Origin: JADLCX01 sp964630785
Lineage (GTDB): Bacteria; Planctomycetota; Phycisphaerae; Phycisphaerales; UBA1924
Assembly (NCBI GenBank): GCA_964630785.1
Contig: CAZVZG010000001.1
Location: forward strand, 1-64,000
Length of the DNA: 64,000 nucleotides
Direction of reading: 5' to 3'
The notes beneath the pieces were generated by a model. The model did not search any database. It was given only the letters and a program-made list of their open reading frames with translations, and was not told the DNA's origin. A program made the translations under genes and the position numbers. Position 1 is the stretch's first letter. Every line of letters begins with the position of its first letter. This document shows positions 53,818 through 62,088 of this stretch, piece after piece.

Positions 53818-54870
53818 ATGCCCGATACCTCAGATCAGACCCTCCCGCTCGCGGCCATCCGCGACGCCGCCCGCGTGTGCCGCCACGTGCAGCGCGGCCT
53901 CGAACGCATCCGCGCGATGGTCAAGGACGACCGCTCGCCCGTCACCATTGCCGACTTCGCGGCCCAGGCCGTGGTGGCCCGAGCCCTGCACGGTGCGGGC
54001 GAGTGCATCCTCGTCGCTGAAGAGTCCGCCGACTTCCTCAACGCACCCGAGCACGCGGCGCACCTGGCCGCGACCGTCGCCGCGTTGCGCGACTCGGGCG
54101 CGTGGCCCGACGCCGAGCCCGGTTCCGTCCTCGACGCGATCCAGACCGGCGCGGGCGAGCCGCTCGGGCCCGGCGACGACCGCCCGTGGTGGACGCTCGA
54201 CCCGATCGACGGCACCAAGGGCTTTGTCCGCGGCCAGCAATACGCCGTGGCGCTCGCGTGCATCCGGCGCGGGCGCGTCGCCCTGGGCATGATGGCCTGT
54301 CCCAACCTCTCGATCCACCACGACGAAGGCACCGAGGCCGTCGATCCCCACGGCACGCTGTACGTGGCCTCGCCCGACCTGGGCGTGGTGGAGTGGTCGC
54401 TGGCGCGCCCGGACGGCCGCAGGCTGCGCCCCCGCGGCGTCCCCGGCAAACCCGCCCGCGACGCCGTGCCCGTGCTCGCCGAGAGTGTCGAGTCGGGCCA
54501 CTCCGACCAATCCCTCAGCGTGCAGATCATGAGCCGCGCCGTGCGAGACCTCGGCGGCGAGTTCCGCGTCGTCCGCCTCGACAGTCAGGCCAAGTACGCC
54601 GTGGTCGCCCGCGGCCAGGCGGACGTCTACCTGCGCCTGCCCACGCGGAAGGGCTACGTCGAGCGCATCTGGGACCACGCCGCGGGCTGCATCATCGCCG
54701 AGCAGTCCGGCTGCACGGTCTCCGACGTCCGCGGGCGAGCGCTCGACTTCGGGCGCGGCCGTGGGCTGGAGGCCAACCTGGGCGTCGTGGCCGCGCCGCC
54801 CGAGCTGCACGCGAGGCTCATCGAGGCGATCCGCGAGCTGGGCGTCGGGCGCGACCAAGCCCGGGCATAA
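53818..54870 (+). CDS. Inositol-monophosphatase-family 3'(2'),5'-bisphosphate nucleotidase (CysQ/HAL2-like)
   Basis: A 350-residue lithium-sensitive-type phosphatase. ILVAEESADFL carries the first metal-binding Glu pair, WWTLDPIDGTKGFVRGQQYAV is the DPIDGTKGF signature of the HAL2/CysQ branch, and ERIWDHAAGCIIAEQSGC is the second metal site. The TKGF form and length favour PAP (3'-phosphoadenosine 5'-phosphate) hydrolysis over inositol phosphate. That fits the APS kinase gene at 63090-63833, whose product PAPS yields PAP on use. Cytosolic; the two genes are in separate units. Confidence 0.87.
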   Translation: MPDTSDQTLPLAAIRDAARVCRHVQRGLERIRAMVKDDRSPVTIADFAAQAVVARALHGAGECILVAEESADFLNAPEHAAHLAATVAALRDSGAWPDAEPGSVLDAIQTGAGEPLGPGDDRPWWTLDPIDGTKGFVRGQQYAVALACIRRGRVALGMMACPNLSIHHDEGTEAVDPHGTLYVASPDLGVVEWSLARPDGRRLRPRGVPGKPARDAVPVLAESVESGHSDQSLSVQIMSRAVRDLGGEFRVVRLDSQAKYAVVARGQADVYLRLPTRKGYVERIWDHAAGCIIAEQSGCTVSDVRGRALDFGRGRGLEANLGVVAAPPELHARLIEAIRELGVGRDQARA

Positions 54871-54977
54871 GACAGGGCGGTCGACCGCGCTAAGGAGCGC
54901 TTTGACGCCGAGGCGCGGAGAACGCCGAGGAAGAGACCGGCATGGTGTTCCGACCCCGCCCCGCGCCGGCCCCACGC

Positions 54978-55769
54978 TCACGGCGTCGGGCCGACCGTGA
55001 TGTGGTTGATGATCACCGGTTGATCCAGCGGCGAGATCTCGTACATCACCAGCCCGCCCGTTTCTCGCTCGTGCACCCTGAGCCCGTCGCCCGCACGCAC
55101 GCGTCGGGCGTTGGCGGCGCTGTCGGCCACGACCACGATCTTCTGCCCGTCCCTGGTTGCCAGCAGCAGGCTCTCGTCGGGGCTCAGGAGGTCGGCGCTG
55201 TAGCGCCAGCCGACCAGCGTCGTGCCCTGCTCCTGATCGATGTGCCACGGCCGGCCGAAACGGTCCTTGGTGTACTGCGCGAACTGCTCCGGCCCTTCGC
55301 ACACCCACTCGGGCTTGAAGCCCCCGTCCACAACCCTCTTATACACCTCCGCCGCGCTCGAGTGCGAAGGGCCGAACGGAGAGCCGTTGAGCGTGAAATA
55401 CCCGACAATCACGGCGAGCAGGATGAGCGCCGCGGCCGCGAGCGGCGTGGAGACTTTCCGCCGCCGCGGCCGACCAGCGCTTTCCAACGCGCCTCCGCTC
55501 GTCCCGTCGATCCGTCCCGCCGGCCCCTCCGCTCGCCCCGGCAGGCCGATCGGCGCAGCGGGCGGCTTGAACTGCCTTCGCAGCGAGTCGTCCGCCGCAC
55601 GCTGCAGGGACAGCTCGCGTGCAAGCGTCTCGTCGGACTGGGCCCGGGTCTCGAACGCCGAGCGCTCCGCGCCCGACATCGCACCGTCAAGATACGAATC
55701 GATCAGCGCGTCGATCGCCGGGTCCGGCGGCCCTGCCCCATGATCGGTCTGGCCCGGAGCGCGCGTCAT
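54978..55769 (-). CDS. Anti-sigma-factor-like membrane protein
   Basis: A 263-residue protein. The N-terminal segment IDALIDSYLDGAMSGAERSAF resembles the helical start of anti-sigma factors (the D-x-Y-LDG-x-L-S pattern), without the zinc-binding HxxxCxxC. One membrane helix follows at about residues 130-150 (LAAAALILLAVIVGYFTL), then a periplasmic domain with WHIDQEQGTTLVGWRYSADLL. Its ATG overlaps the sigma-factor stop (ATGA), the usual sigma/anti-sigma coupling. The signal it senses is unknown. Confidence 0.72.
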   Translation of the reverse strand: MTRAPGQTDHGAGPPDPAIDALIDSYLDGAMSGAERSAFETRAQSDETLARELSLQRAADDSLRRQFKPPAAPIGLPGRAEGPAGRIDGTSGGALESAGRPRRRKVSTPLAAAALILLAVIVGYFTLNGSPFGPSHSSAAEVYKRVVDGGFKPEWVCEGPEQFAQYTKDRFGRPWHIDQEQGTTLVGWRYSADLLSPDESLLLATRDGQKIVVVADSAANARRVRAGDGLRVHERETGGLVMYEISPLDQPVIINHITVGPTP

Positions 55770-56461
55770 GGCTGTCCTCCTTGCGGCGTCGCGCCCGCGG
55801 CATAACGGGTTCGCAAGCAATCCCTCATCGCCTTTCGCGCCCGGTGCACGTGGCTCGCCGCGGTGCCCTCGGGGATGTCCAGCGCCAGGGCGATGTCGCG
55901 GTAGGCCATGTCGAGCACGGCCCGCAGCAGCAGGCACCCGCGGGCCGTGTCGTCAAGGCCGTCCAGCGCGTGCAGCACGTCGTCGTCGAACACGCCGAGG
56001 TCGGCCGCCACCAGACCCCGGCCGGTGAGCACCGGCGCGCCCCCGCCGCGCTCGCGCAGGTTCGCCGCCGCGTCGAGCACGCCCGAATCCGTCGGCGAGG
56101 TCCGCCGTCGTCGGTGCTTCCTCGCTTCGTTGAGGCCGATGTTCTTCACGATGCGGACCATCCAGGAAACGAAACTGGTATCGGGCTCGAAGTCGTCCAA
56201 CCGCTCCAACCCCACCACCGCCGCCTGCTGCACCACGTCCTGCGCCAGCGTGCGGTCCCTCACCACCGACACCGCGGCGCACCAGAGCACCCGCCACGCC
56301 TCCCGGTACATGCCCCCGAACTGCTCGGGTGTCAATCGCGGACCCCGCCCGCCCGCTCCCGCGGACGCGCCGCCACCCGCGGACAGCCGGACCGCCGCCG
56401 CGCCCTGCTCGGGCCGGGGGCCCGGTGACGTGCCGAAGTTCGGGGACATTGCTGAATCCAT
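55766..56461 (-). CDS. ECF-type RNA polymerase sigma factor
   Basis: A 231-residue sigma-70-family protein. Region 2 spans about residues 55-115 (RTLAQDVVQQAAVVGLERL, FVSWMVRIVKNIGLNEARK) and region 4 about 165-220, with MAYRDIALALDIPEGTAASH forming the helix-turn-helix. A Gly/Ala-rich N-terminus of about 40 residues precedes. ATG 56461 is chosen; ATG 56449 is also in frame. It is followed by and coupled to the anti-sigma-like gene. The divergent metal-ATPase gene 145 bases away may be a target, which is inference. Confidence 0.88.
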   Translation of the reverse strand: MDSAMSPNFGTSPGPRPEQGAAAVRLSAGGGASAGAGGRGPRLTPEQFGGMYREAWRVLWCAAVSVVRDRTLAQDVVQQAAVVGLERLDDFEPDTSFVSWMVRIVKNIGLNEARKHRRRRTSPTDSGVLDAAANLRERGGGAPVLTGRGLVAADLGVFDDDVLHALDGLDDTARGCLLLRAVLDMAYRDIALALDIPEGTAASHVHRARKAMRDCLRTRYAAGATPQGGQP

Positions 56462-56593
56462 GTCCTGAGATGCCCGGGCCTTTGCGGATATCGCCGTCCG
56501 GGGAGATCCGACACCGGAAACCGACCGAAATACCCGCCGAATCGCGCGCCGATGATATATGGATCGCAACCAACGCCTCGCGCCCCGCCGGGG

Positions 56594-56599
56594 TAGCGT
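56594..56599 (+). promoter_or_regulatory. Leaderless-type -10 box TAGCGT for the P1B ATPase gene
   Basis: TAGCGT seven bases before ATG 56607. A GATATATGG patch at 56552-56561 in the same gap could serve the divergent sigma gene. Confidence 0.4.
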
Positions 56600-56606
56600 T
56601 CTCCAC

Positions 56607-58718
56607 ATGACCACGATCCCCGTCCAGGAAGTTCGCCAGTCGGCCCCTGTTCCCCCTCCCACCCCGGCGCAGGTGGGCTGCTGCGGCGGCCACGGGACCC
56701 CGTGCGCATCCAATCCGCGCCCGGGACTTTGGGGCTGGCTGACCTCCGCCAAGGGCGAGCTGTACGCCGCCCTCACCGCCGGCGCACTGCTTCTGGTCGG
56801 CGTCGTCCTCGCCCGCACAGGGCCCGCCGACGTCGGCGGAGCGCTGGTGTGGGTCAGCCTGGGCCTGGGGCTCTTCCACGGCGGGCGGGCGGCGTGGGCG
56901 GCGCTCTCGCGCCGAACCTTCGACATCGACGTGCTGATGGTCGTCGGCGCGGTGCTCTCGGGGTGGATGGGCCACCCGGCCGAGGGCGCGCTGCTGCTGT
57001 TCCTCTTCGTGCTCGCGGGCGCGCTCGAAGCCCTGGCCATGGCACGGACCACCCGCGCCGTCGAGGCCCTGCACAAGCTCATGCCCACCCACGCGATCAA
57101 ATGGATGGGTGAGGAGGTCGGGCCGGCGTCGTCGCCCGACTCCTGGCAGGACGTCGCCCCCGAGACGCTCGTGCCCGGCGACCTGGTCAAGGTCCCTCCC
57201 GGCGAGATCATCCCCGCCGACGCGATCGTCACCGAGGGCATCGGCTCGATCAACCAGGCCAACCTCACCGGCGAGAGCATGCCCCGCACGGTCAAGCCCG
57301 GCGACGCCGTCTTCGCGGGCACGATCAACGTCGGCGACCCGATCCGCGCCACCATCACCCGCGCGGCCAAAGAATCAAGCCTGCAGCGCATCCTCGACCT
57401 TGTCACCTCCGCCCAGCAACAGCGCGAGCCCGTGCAGCGGCTCATCGACCGCATCAGCCAGCCATACGCCATCGGCGTGATGGTGGTGAGCATCGCGGTG
57501 TTCCTGGTGTGGTGGCTCGCGATGGGTGACCACCTCTCTCAGGCCGCGTTCACGGCGATCACGCTGCTGATCGTCGCCTCGCCCTGCGCCGTGATCATCG
57601 CCACGCCCACGGCCACGCTGGCGGGCATCGCCCGCGCGGCCCGCGCGGGCGTGCTCTTCAAGGGTGGGCAGTCGATGGAGCGGCTCTCGCGCCTGGGCGC
57701 GGTCGCGTTCGACAAGACCGGCACCCTCACCATCGGCGAGCCGCGCGTGCACGAGGTCCACCCCGTGGGTTGGTCGAACCAGGCCTCGCTGTTGGCTGCG
57801 GCCGCCGCACTGGAGCAGGAATCGACGCACCCCATCGCGACCGCGATCCGCGAGGCCGCCGCGGCGCAGGGGATCGAACCGATGACCGTGCGCAACCCCG
57901 GCTTCACCGTCGGTCGCGGCGTGAGCGGCGAGATCGAGGGCAAGCCCGCCCGCGTCGGCTCGCTGGTGTTCACCCAGGAACTCATCCCCGTCTGCCTGCG
58001 GGCCCGCGTGGGCGAGGTGCTCGCTGGGGTGCAGAAGCACGGGCGGATCGGCACCGTCATCGCGTGGAACGAGCAGGCGGGGGTCATCATCCTCTCCGAC
58101 GTGGCCCGCCCCGGCGCCGAACGACTGGTGAGCGAGCTCCACCAGATCGGCGTCCGCCCGGTAGTGATGCTCACGGGCGACAATCGGGCGACGGCCGCGG
58201 CGGTTGCCGAGTCGCTCGGGCTGGACGAGTTCCGCGCCGAGCTGCTCCCGCAGGACAAGGTCGACGCGGTGCAGGGGCTCAAGTCGGGCCCGGGACGTCA
58301 GGCCGCACGCCGGTCGGTGGGTGTGATCGGCGACGGCGTAAACGACGCCCCCGCCCTGGCCGCGGCCGACGTGGCCATCGCGATCGGATCCATCGGCTCC
58401 GACGCCGCGCTGGAAACCGCTGACATCGTGCTGCTGGCCGACGACCTGGGGGTGATCCCATGGGCCGTCCGCCTGGCCCAAAGGACCCGCCGAACGATCC
58501 TGTTCAACCTGTCCTTCGCGCTCGCGGCCATCGCCATCATGGCGATCGCCACGCTGGTCGGCTCCCGAATCGGCCACGACGTGCCGCTGTGGTTGGGTGT
58601 GCTCGGGCACGAGGGCGGCACGTTGCTGGTTGTGGCCAACTCCCTGCTGCTGCTGATGTTCAAGGCCGCGACCGACGTGCGCCCGCTCGCCGTCAACGGT
58701 GAGGCCAAAAACGGCTGA
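56607..58718 (+). CDS. P1B-4-type heavy-metal exporting ATPase
   Basis: A 703-residue metal pump. A short N-terminal cysteine cluster, CCGGHGTPC (about residues 29-37), replaces a classic metal-binding domain. Motifs in order: SINQANLTGESMP actuator loop, VASPCAVIIATPT in the metal-binding helix (SPC, about 324), AFDKTGTLTIG (phosphorylated Asp about 369), ESTHPIA (the HP of the nucleotide domain), GDGVNDAPALAAADVAIA, and HEGGTLLVVANSLLLL. SPC together with HEGGT marks the P1B-4 class, which exports Co2+, Fe2+ or Zn2+. It lies 165 bases before an Rrf2-type regulator and is divergent from an ECF sigma gene. Confidence 0.92.
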   Translation: MTTIPVQEVRQSAPVPPPTPAQVGCCGGHGTPCASNPRPGLWGWLTSAKGELYAALTAGALLLVGVVLARTGPADVGGALVWVSLGLGLFHGGRAAWAALSRRTFDIDVLMVVGAVLSGWMGHPAEGALLLFLFVLAGALEALAMARTTRAVEALHKLMPTHAIKWMGEEVGPASSPDSWQDVAPETLVPGDLVKVPPGEIIPADAIVTEGIGSINQANLTGESMPRTVKPGDAVFAGTINVGDPIRATITRAAKESSLQRILDLVTSAQQQREPVQRLIDRISQPYAIGVMVVSIAVFLVWWLAMGDHLSQAAFTAITLLIVASPCAVIIATPTATLAGIARAARAGVLFKGGQSMERLSRLGAVAFDKTGTLTIGEPRVHEVHPVGWSNQASLLAAAAALEQESTHPIATAIREAAAAQGIEPMTVRNPGFTVGRGVSGEIEGKPARVGSLVFTQELIPVCLRARVGEVLAGVQKHGRIGTVIAWNEQAGVIILSDVARPGAERLVSELHQIGVRPVVMLTGDNRATAAAVAESLGLDEFRAELLPQDKVDAVQGLKSGPGRQAARRSVGVIGDGVNDAPALAAADVAIAIGSIGSDAALETADIVLLADDLGVIPWAVRLAQRTRRTILFNLSFALAAIAIMAIATLVGSRIGHDVPLWLGVLGHEGGTLLVVANSLLLLMFKAATDVRPLAVNGEAKNG

Positions 58719-58752
58719 GATTGGCGAATCTCACCAAAAAAACCCCAAACTG

Positions 58753-58782
58753 TTGGGCGGGAGGGCGGTTTCCGGCTATTGT
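58753..58782 (+). promoter_or_regulatory. Candidate promoter for the Rrf2-family gene
   Basis: TTGGGC (58753-58758) and TATTGT (58777-58782) are separated by 18 bases, with a leader of about 95 bases and a Shine-Dalgarno sequence before the start codon. Confidence 0.4.
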
Positions 58783-58883
58783 GATCGAGTATCCAACTTT
58801 CGCAGCGGCCGCGCCGCCGCCGCGACGGTTGAGCAACGGTCACCCCGGAGTGGCCCTGGTCCTCGAATCAGGAAAGGCGTCGC

Positions 58884-59351
58884 TTGTTTTCACAGACCAC
58901 CGAGTACGCGCTGCGGGCGATGTCGTGGCTGGCCCTGAGCCCCGACGCGCTTGTGCCCACGGCGGAACTGGCCGCCAAGACCAAGGTCCCCCCCCACTAC
59001 CTGGCGAAGGTGCTCCAGCAGTTGGCCACGGCGGACCTGGTCAAGGGCCGGCGCGGCGTTCGCGGCGGGTACAGGCTCACCCGCCCCGCCGGACAGATCA
59101 CGCTGCTCGACGTCGTTCGCTCCGTGTCGGAGATCAAGCGCATCACCGCGTGCCCGCTGGGCCTTGAGAACCACAGCGGCAGCCTGTGCCCGCTGCACAG
59201 CCGGATGGACGCGGCCGCCAAGACCATCATCGACCTGTACGGGAGCGTCAGCCTCGCCGACCTGGTCGGCGAGTCCTCGGGCATCAAGCCTCTGTGCGAT
59301 CGCGAGGCCACCGCCCGGCTGACGGTCTCCGCATCCGGCGCGCGCAGGTAG
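58884..59351 (+). CDS. Rrf2-family transcriptional regulator
   Basis: A 155-residue winged-helix regulator. TTEYALRAMSWLAL starts the DNA-binding domain and VPPHYLAKVLQQLATADLVK is the recognition-helix region, followed by RGVRGGYRLTRPA. The cysteines CPLGLENHSGSLCPLH, plus a later Cys in LCDREA, sit where IscR, NsrR and RirA bind an Fe-S cluster. The TTG start has GGAAAGG seven bases upstream. Its position behind a P1B-4 metal pump suggests control of metal or iron homeostasis; the binding site is not identified. Confidence 0.88.
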   Translation: MFSQTTEYALRAMSWLALSPDALVPTAELAAKTKVPPHYLAKVLQQLATADLVKGRRGVRGGYRLTRPAGQITLLDVVRSVSEIKRITACPLGLENHSGSLCPLHSRMDAAAKTIIDLYGSVSLADLVGESSGIKPLCDREATARLTVSASGARR

Positions 59352-59355
59352 GTGA

Positions 59356-60240
59356 TCACTCCGCCGGGAGCACGCCCTGGAGCAGCGCCTTGCGCTGATC
59401 GGCGTCCAGATCGTTCATGAAGAATCCGGAGACGGCGTCCAGACGCCGGGCTTTGGCCGCCGCGTCGTCGCGCGCGGCCGCGCCGATCGCGCTCACGGCG
59501 GCGTCGAACTCGGCCTTCTGCCCGGGGCGGATGTGGAGCTTGTCCGCATCACCGGCGAGCCCGGGCGCCGCCGCGAGGAGCAGACCGTCCATCGCACGCA
59601 TCGCGTCGCGCGTGACGTCGATGAACTTCTCGTGCCCGATGAGCGTGACGATCTTGAGCACGTCCGACCCGGTCTCCTGCTGCCACTGCTCCTTGAGCTT
59701 CTCCTCGTACTCCTTCACGACCCGGTCGATCCGCGAGCGCTGCACGGGCGTGATGGCCCCGTCGCGCATCAGGCGGTCGGTGAGCCGCTCGGTCGCCAGC
59801 GGGGCGGCGATGTCCTTGACCCGGCCGAAGGCGTTGATGTCCTTGATCTGGTCGAGCATGTTCAGCGTCTTGCGGGCCTCGACGGCCTCGGGCAGTTTCT
59901 CGACGACCATCCGCCGGATGTCCGCCATGCGGCGCTCCTCGCTGGCGGCGATCTTGGTCCGCGTGGCCTCGTCGAAATCCATCGCCGCGATCGCGGCCCG
60001 CTCGGCGCCCTCGGGGTATCGCTTGAGCTTGCTGTCGTCACCCTTGACCACCAGCGACGGCAGCGGTTTCTCGGGCTCGGCCGGTTTGGGTGGCAGCGCG
60101 GGCGGACGGGGCGCCGGCGGTGTGTACTCGGGCGTCGGAGGGGGCGCGGGCGGGACCTTGCCGATCAACTGACCCCACGCCGGAACGGCGCTCAGGGCCG
60201 TCGCGGCGGCCAGAACATGCACGAAGCGCGGACGGTTCAT
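59356..60240 (-). CDS. Exported helical protein, paralogue of the gene at 38166
   Basis: A 294-residue protein with a signal peptide (MNRPRFVHVLAAATALSAVPAWGQ, cleavage after WGQ or AWG), a Pro-rich linker (residues 28-60, PPAPPPTPEYTPPAP) and a long helical domain. Helices such as IAAMDFDEATRTKIAASEER and RSRIDRVVKEYEEKLKEQWQ line up in order with helices of the 38166-39062 product. A FMNDLDADQRKALLQGVL end recalls LTxxQ motifs. GGAG lies before ATG 60240. Likely periplasmic; function unknown. It converges on the Rrf2 gene with four bases between stops. Confidence 0.6.
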   Translation of the reverse strand: MNRPRFVHVLAAATALSAVPAWGQLIGKVPPAPPPTPEYTPPAPRPPALPPKPAEPEKPLPSLVVKGDDSKLKRYPEGAERAAIAAMDFDEATRTKIAASEERRMADIRRMVVEKLPEAVEARKTLNMLDQIKDINAFGRVKDIAAPLATERLTDRLMRDGAITPVQRSRIDRVVKEYEEKLKEQWQQETGSDVLKIVTLIGHEKFIDVTRDAMRAMDGLLLAAAPGLAGDADKLHIRPGQKAEFDAAVSAIGAAARDDAAAKARRLDAVSGFFMNDLDADQRKALLQGVLPAE

Positions 60241-60283
60241 TGGGAGGTGCTCCGGAGTCTGGGACTGGAGCTTAGTCCGCGGC

Positions 60284-60381
60284 GCGTGCCACGGGTTCGC
60301 GGGCGCTCTGGGCCGCGGAACCGTGGCGTCTTACCTCTCGCCACAGGCACGACCGCGGAGCCGGCCGAGCCTGTGGCACGC
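60284..60381. repeat. Nested inverted repeats upstream of plsY
   Basis: Outer arms GCGTGCCAC (60284-60292) and GTGGCACGC (60373-60381) enclose two hairpins: GCCACGGGTTCGCGG with CCGCGGAACCGTGGC (60288-60327, 13 of 15 matching) and GCCACAGGC with GCCTGTGGC (60340-60377). The arms overlap, so alternative folds compete. Confidence 0.75.
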
Positions 60382-60409
60382 GCCGGTGGCACGGTTGCCC
60401 ACCGCCCTA

Positions 60410-60415
60410 TACGCT
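60410..60415 (+). promoter_or_regulatory. Leaderless-type -10 box TACGCT for plsY
   Basis: TACGCT six bases before GTG 60422; an overlapping TATACG at 60408 is an alternative -10. Confidence 0.4.
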
Positions 60416-60421
60416 TGCCCG

Positions 60422-61210
60422 GTGCAACAGGACGCCCGCTGGCTGCTCGCCATGATCGCGCTGGCTTACCTCATCGGGTCGATCCCGGTGGGCTATGTCA
60501 TCGGGCGCGCACGCGGCGTGGACATCCGCAAGCACGGCTCGGGCAACATCGGCGCGACCAACGCATGGCGGGTGCTGGGGTGGCGCGTGGGCATCACGTG
60601 CTTTGCCCTGGACATGCTCAAGGGCTTCGTGCCCGCGTTCATCGCCAGCGCGTTCGCCACGCGGGGGTTCTCCGTTCTGCCACCGCCCACGCTCGCGGAC
60701 CTCGACTCCGCCCTGCTCAACCTCGGGCCGCTGATCGTCAGCGGTGCGGCCATGGCGGGGCACATCTTCCCCATCTGGCTCGGCTTCCGCGGCGGCAAGG
60801 GCGTCGCCACCGGCTTCGGCTCGCTCCTGGGCGTCTGGCCCGTCGTCACCATCGCCATGGTCGGCGCGCTGGTCATCTGGCTTGTCGCCGCCCGGATCAC
60901 CCGCATGGTCGGCCCGTCGTCGGTAATCGCCGCCGCCATGACGCCCTTGATGGTCGTCGTCGCGCCCGCCATCGCCATGTACCTGGACCTCTTCCCGCCC
61001 AGCACCGTGCGCCCGGGCAGGAATGCCGCGGGCGTCGGCGACGGCGTGCTGGTGTGGCCGTACGTGGTGCTCACCGCCGTGCTGGCGGGCGTGGTGATCG
61101 TCCGGCACCGGGCCAACATCCTTCGCAGTCTCAGGGGCACCGAGCCGAAAATCGGCCTCCGACCGCTCCGCCTGGGCACGCTGTTCAGGTCCAATACGCC
61201 GGTGACGTGA
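60422..61210 (+). CDS. plsY: Glycerol-3-phosphate acyltransferase PlsY
   Basis: Transfers acyl groups from acyl phosphate to glycerol 3-phosphate, the first step of phospholipid synthesis. The 262-residue polytopic protein has all three PlsY motifs: GSIPVGYVIGR, HGSGNIGATNAWR and GHIFPIWLGFRGGKGVAT. About seven membrane helices are visible; a 40-residue insertion between helices after residue 75 makes it longer than the usual 200. GTG 60422 is favoured by the box six bases upstream; ATG 60452 is the alternative. Monocistronic. Confidence 0.93.
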   Translation: MQQDARWLLAMIALAYLIGSIPVGYVIGRARGVDIRKHGSGNIGATNAWRVLGWRVGITCFALDMLKGFVPAFIASAFATRGFSVLPPPTLADLDSALLNLGPLIVSGAAMAGHIFPIWLGFRGGKGVATGFGSLLGVWPVVTIAMVGALVIWLVAARITRMVGPSSVIAAAMTPLMVVVAPAIAMYLDLFPPSTVRPGRNAAGVGDGVLVWPYVVLTAVLAGVVIVRHRANILRSLRGTEPKIGLRPLRLGTLFRSNTPVT

Positions 61211-61476
61211 GGGACAGCCGCCGCCGGGCGCGGTCCGATCACCGCCTGCCCACTTCCACTTTGCGGACCTCGCCCCCCGGTTCTCGGAGATAAGCCGGTC
61301 AGGCTGCGTCGTTCGTTCCGCCTGGTCGGGTCCGAATCTTCGGTCGCTCGTTCTCAGATGCACGGGCCACGCATCCCCGGTCGCGGCGTTGTCGATGGTT
61401 GACCACCGACCCGCCGCCCGCCCCCGCTTGGCAACCCGGGCCGGCTCTTCCTTGCGTTCTCGGGAGGACCATGACC
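61211..61476. other. Intergenic region between plsY and a small hypothetical gene
   Basis: About 266 bases without a convincing gene, promoter or terminator. The frames present are short and end in repeats of C and G. Confidence 0.4.
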
Positions 61477-61893
61477 ATGCCCACCGACAAGCCCCGTAAT
61501 CCCGGCCATCCGCCCCGACTGCGGCTCCACCGCGAAGACGGCGAGCCCGTGGGCCCGGACGCCGTGACCTATAAGTTCCCGGCCGCGGGATTCCGCAGCG
61601 CGCGCGGTGCCGCTGGCAAGGGCCTCCCCCCGACCCGCCGGAGCCTGATCGCCGCGTCCGTGAACTCCGCGCCGATCGAGGAGTCGTTCCAGGGCAGCGC
61701 GTGCGGCGTGCTCAACGGCGGTGACGACCCCGACTGCATCGGGCGCATCGTCCATTCCGGCGACCTCGTCCGCGAGATCGAGCAGACGCTCGATCGGATG
61801 CAGAACCGTCTCAGCGACTTCCGCGAGCAGTTGGACCTGGCGTTCCGCTTCCCCTCACCGCCGTCCGACGACGACCTCCCGCCCGCGGCCTGA
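61477..61893 (+). CDS. Small soluble protein of unknown function
   Basis: A 138-residue protein without signal peptide or membrane helix. A basic Pro-rich first half is followed by a short cysteine pair (SACGVLNGGDDPDCIG) and a predicted coiled coil near the end (LVREIEQTLDRMQNRLSDF). I chose ATG 61477 because GGGAGG is nine bases upstream; ATG 61471 is only three bases from it. A strong terminator follows. I do not recognise a family. Confidence 0.55.
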   Translation: MPTDKPRNPGHPPRLRLHREDGEPVGPDAVTYKFPAAGFRSARGAAGKGLPPTRRSLIAASVNSAPIEESFQGSACGVLNGGDDPDCIGRIVHSGDLVREIEQTLDRMQNRLSDFREQLDLAFRFPSPPSDDDLPPAA

Positions 61894-61940
61894 GCCGCGC
61901 CGCCTGGGCGGTGGCCGGCCCCCAACCTCCAGATTCGTGC

Positions 61941-61986
61941 CCGAGCCGGGGACTGTGTGCGATGCGCCCCGGCTCGGTTGTTCTTT
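61941..61986 (+). terminator. Intrinsic terminator after the small hypothetical gene
   Basis: CCGAGCCGGGG and CCCCGGCTCGG form a perfect 11-bp stem over a 15-base loop, followed by TTGTTCTTT. Confidence 0.85.
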
Positions 61987-62088
61987 GGAGCGGGTTCGAT
62001 TCCTTGGACGCCGAGCGGAGACGAACCAACTTCACCGGCCATGAGGTGTCGAGTGTTCCGGGGGGATCGGGAACTCCCGGAGGTCCAC

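Noticed and set aside
61980..62020. A tRNA-like T-loop string (GGGTTCGATTCC)
   Set aside because: The flanking bases do not pair into a T stem, and no anticodon or acceptor arm can be built upstream, where a terminator lies.
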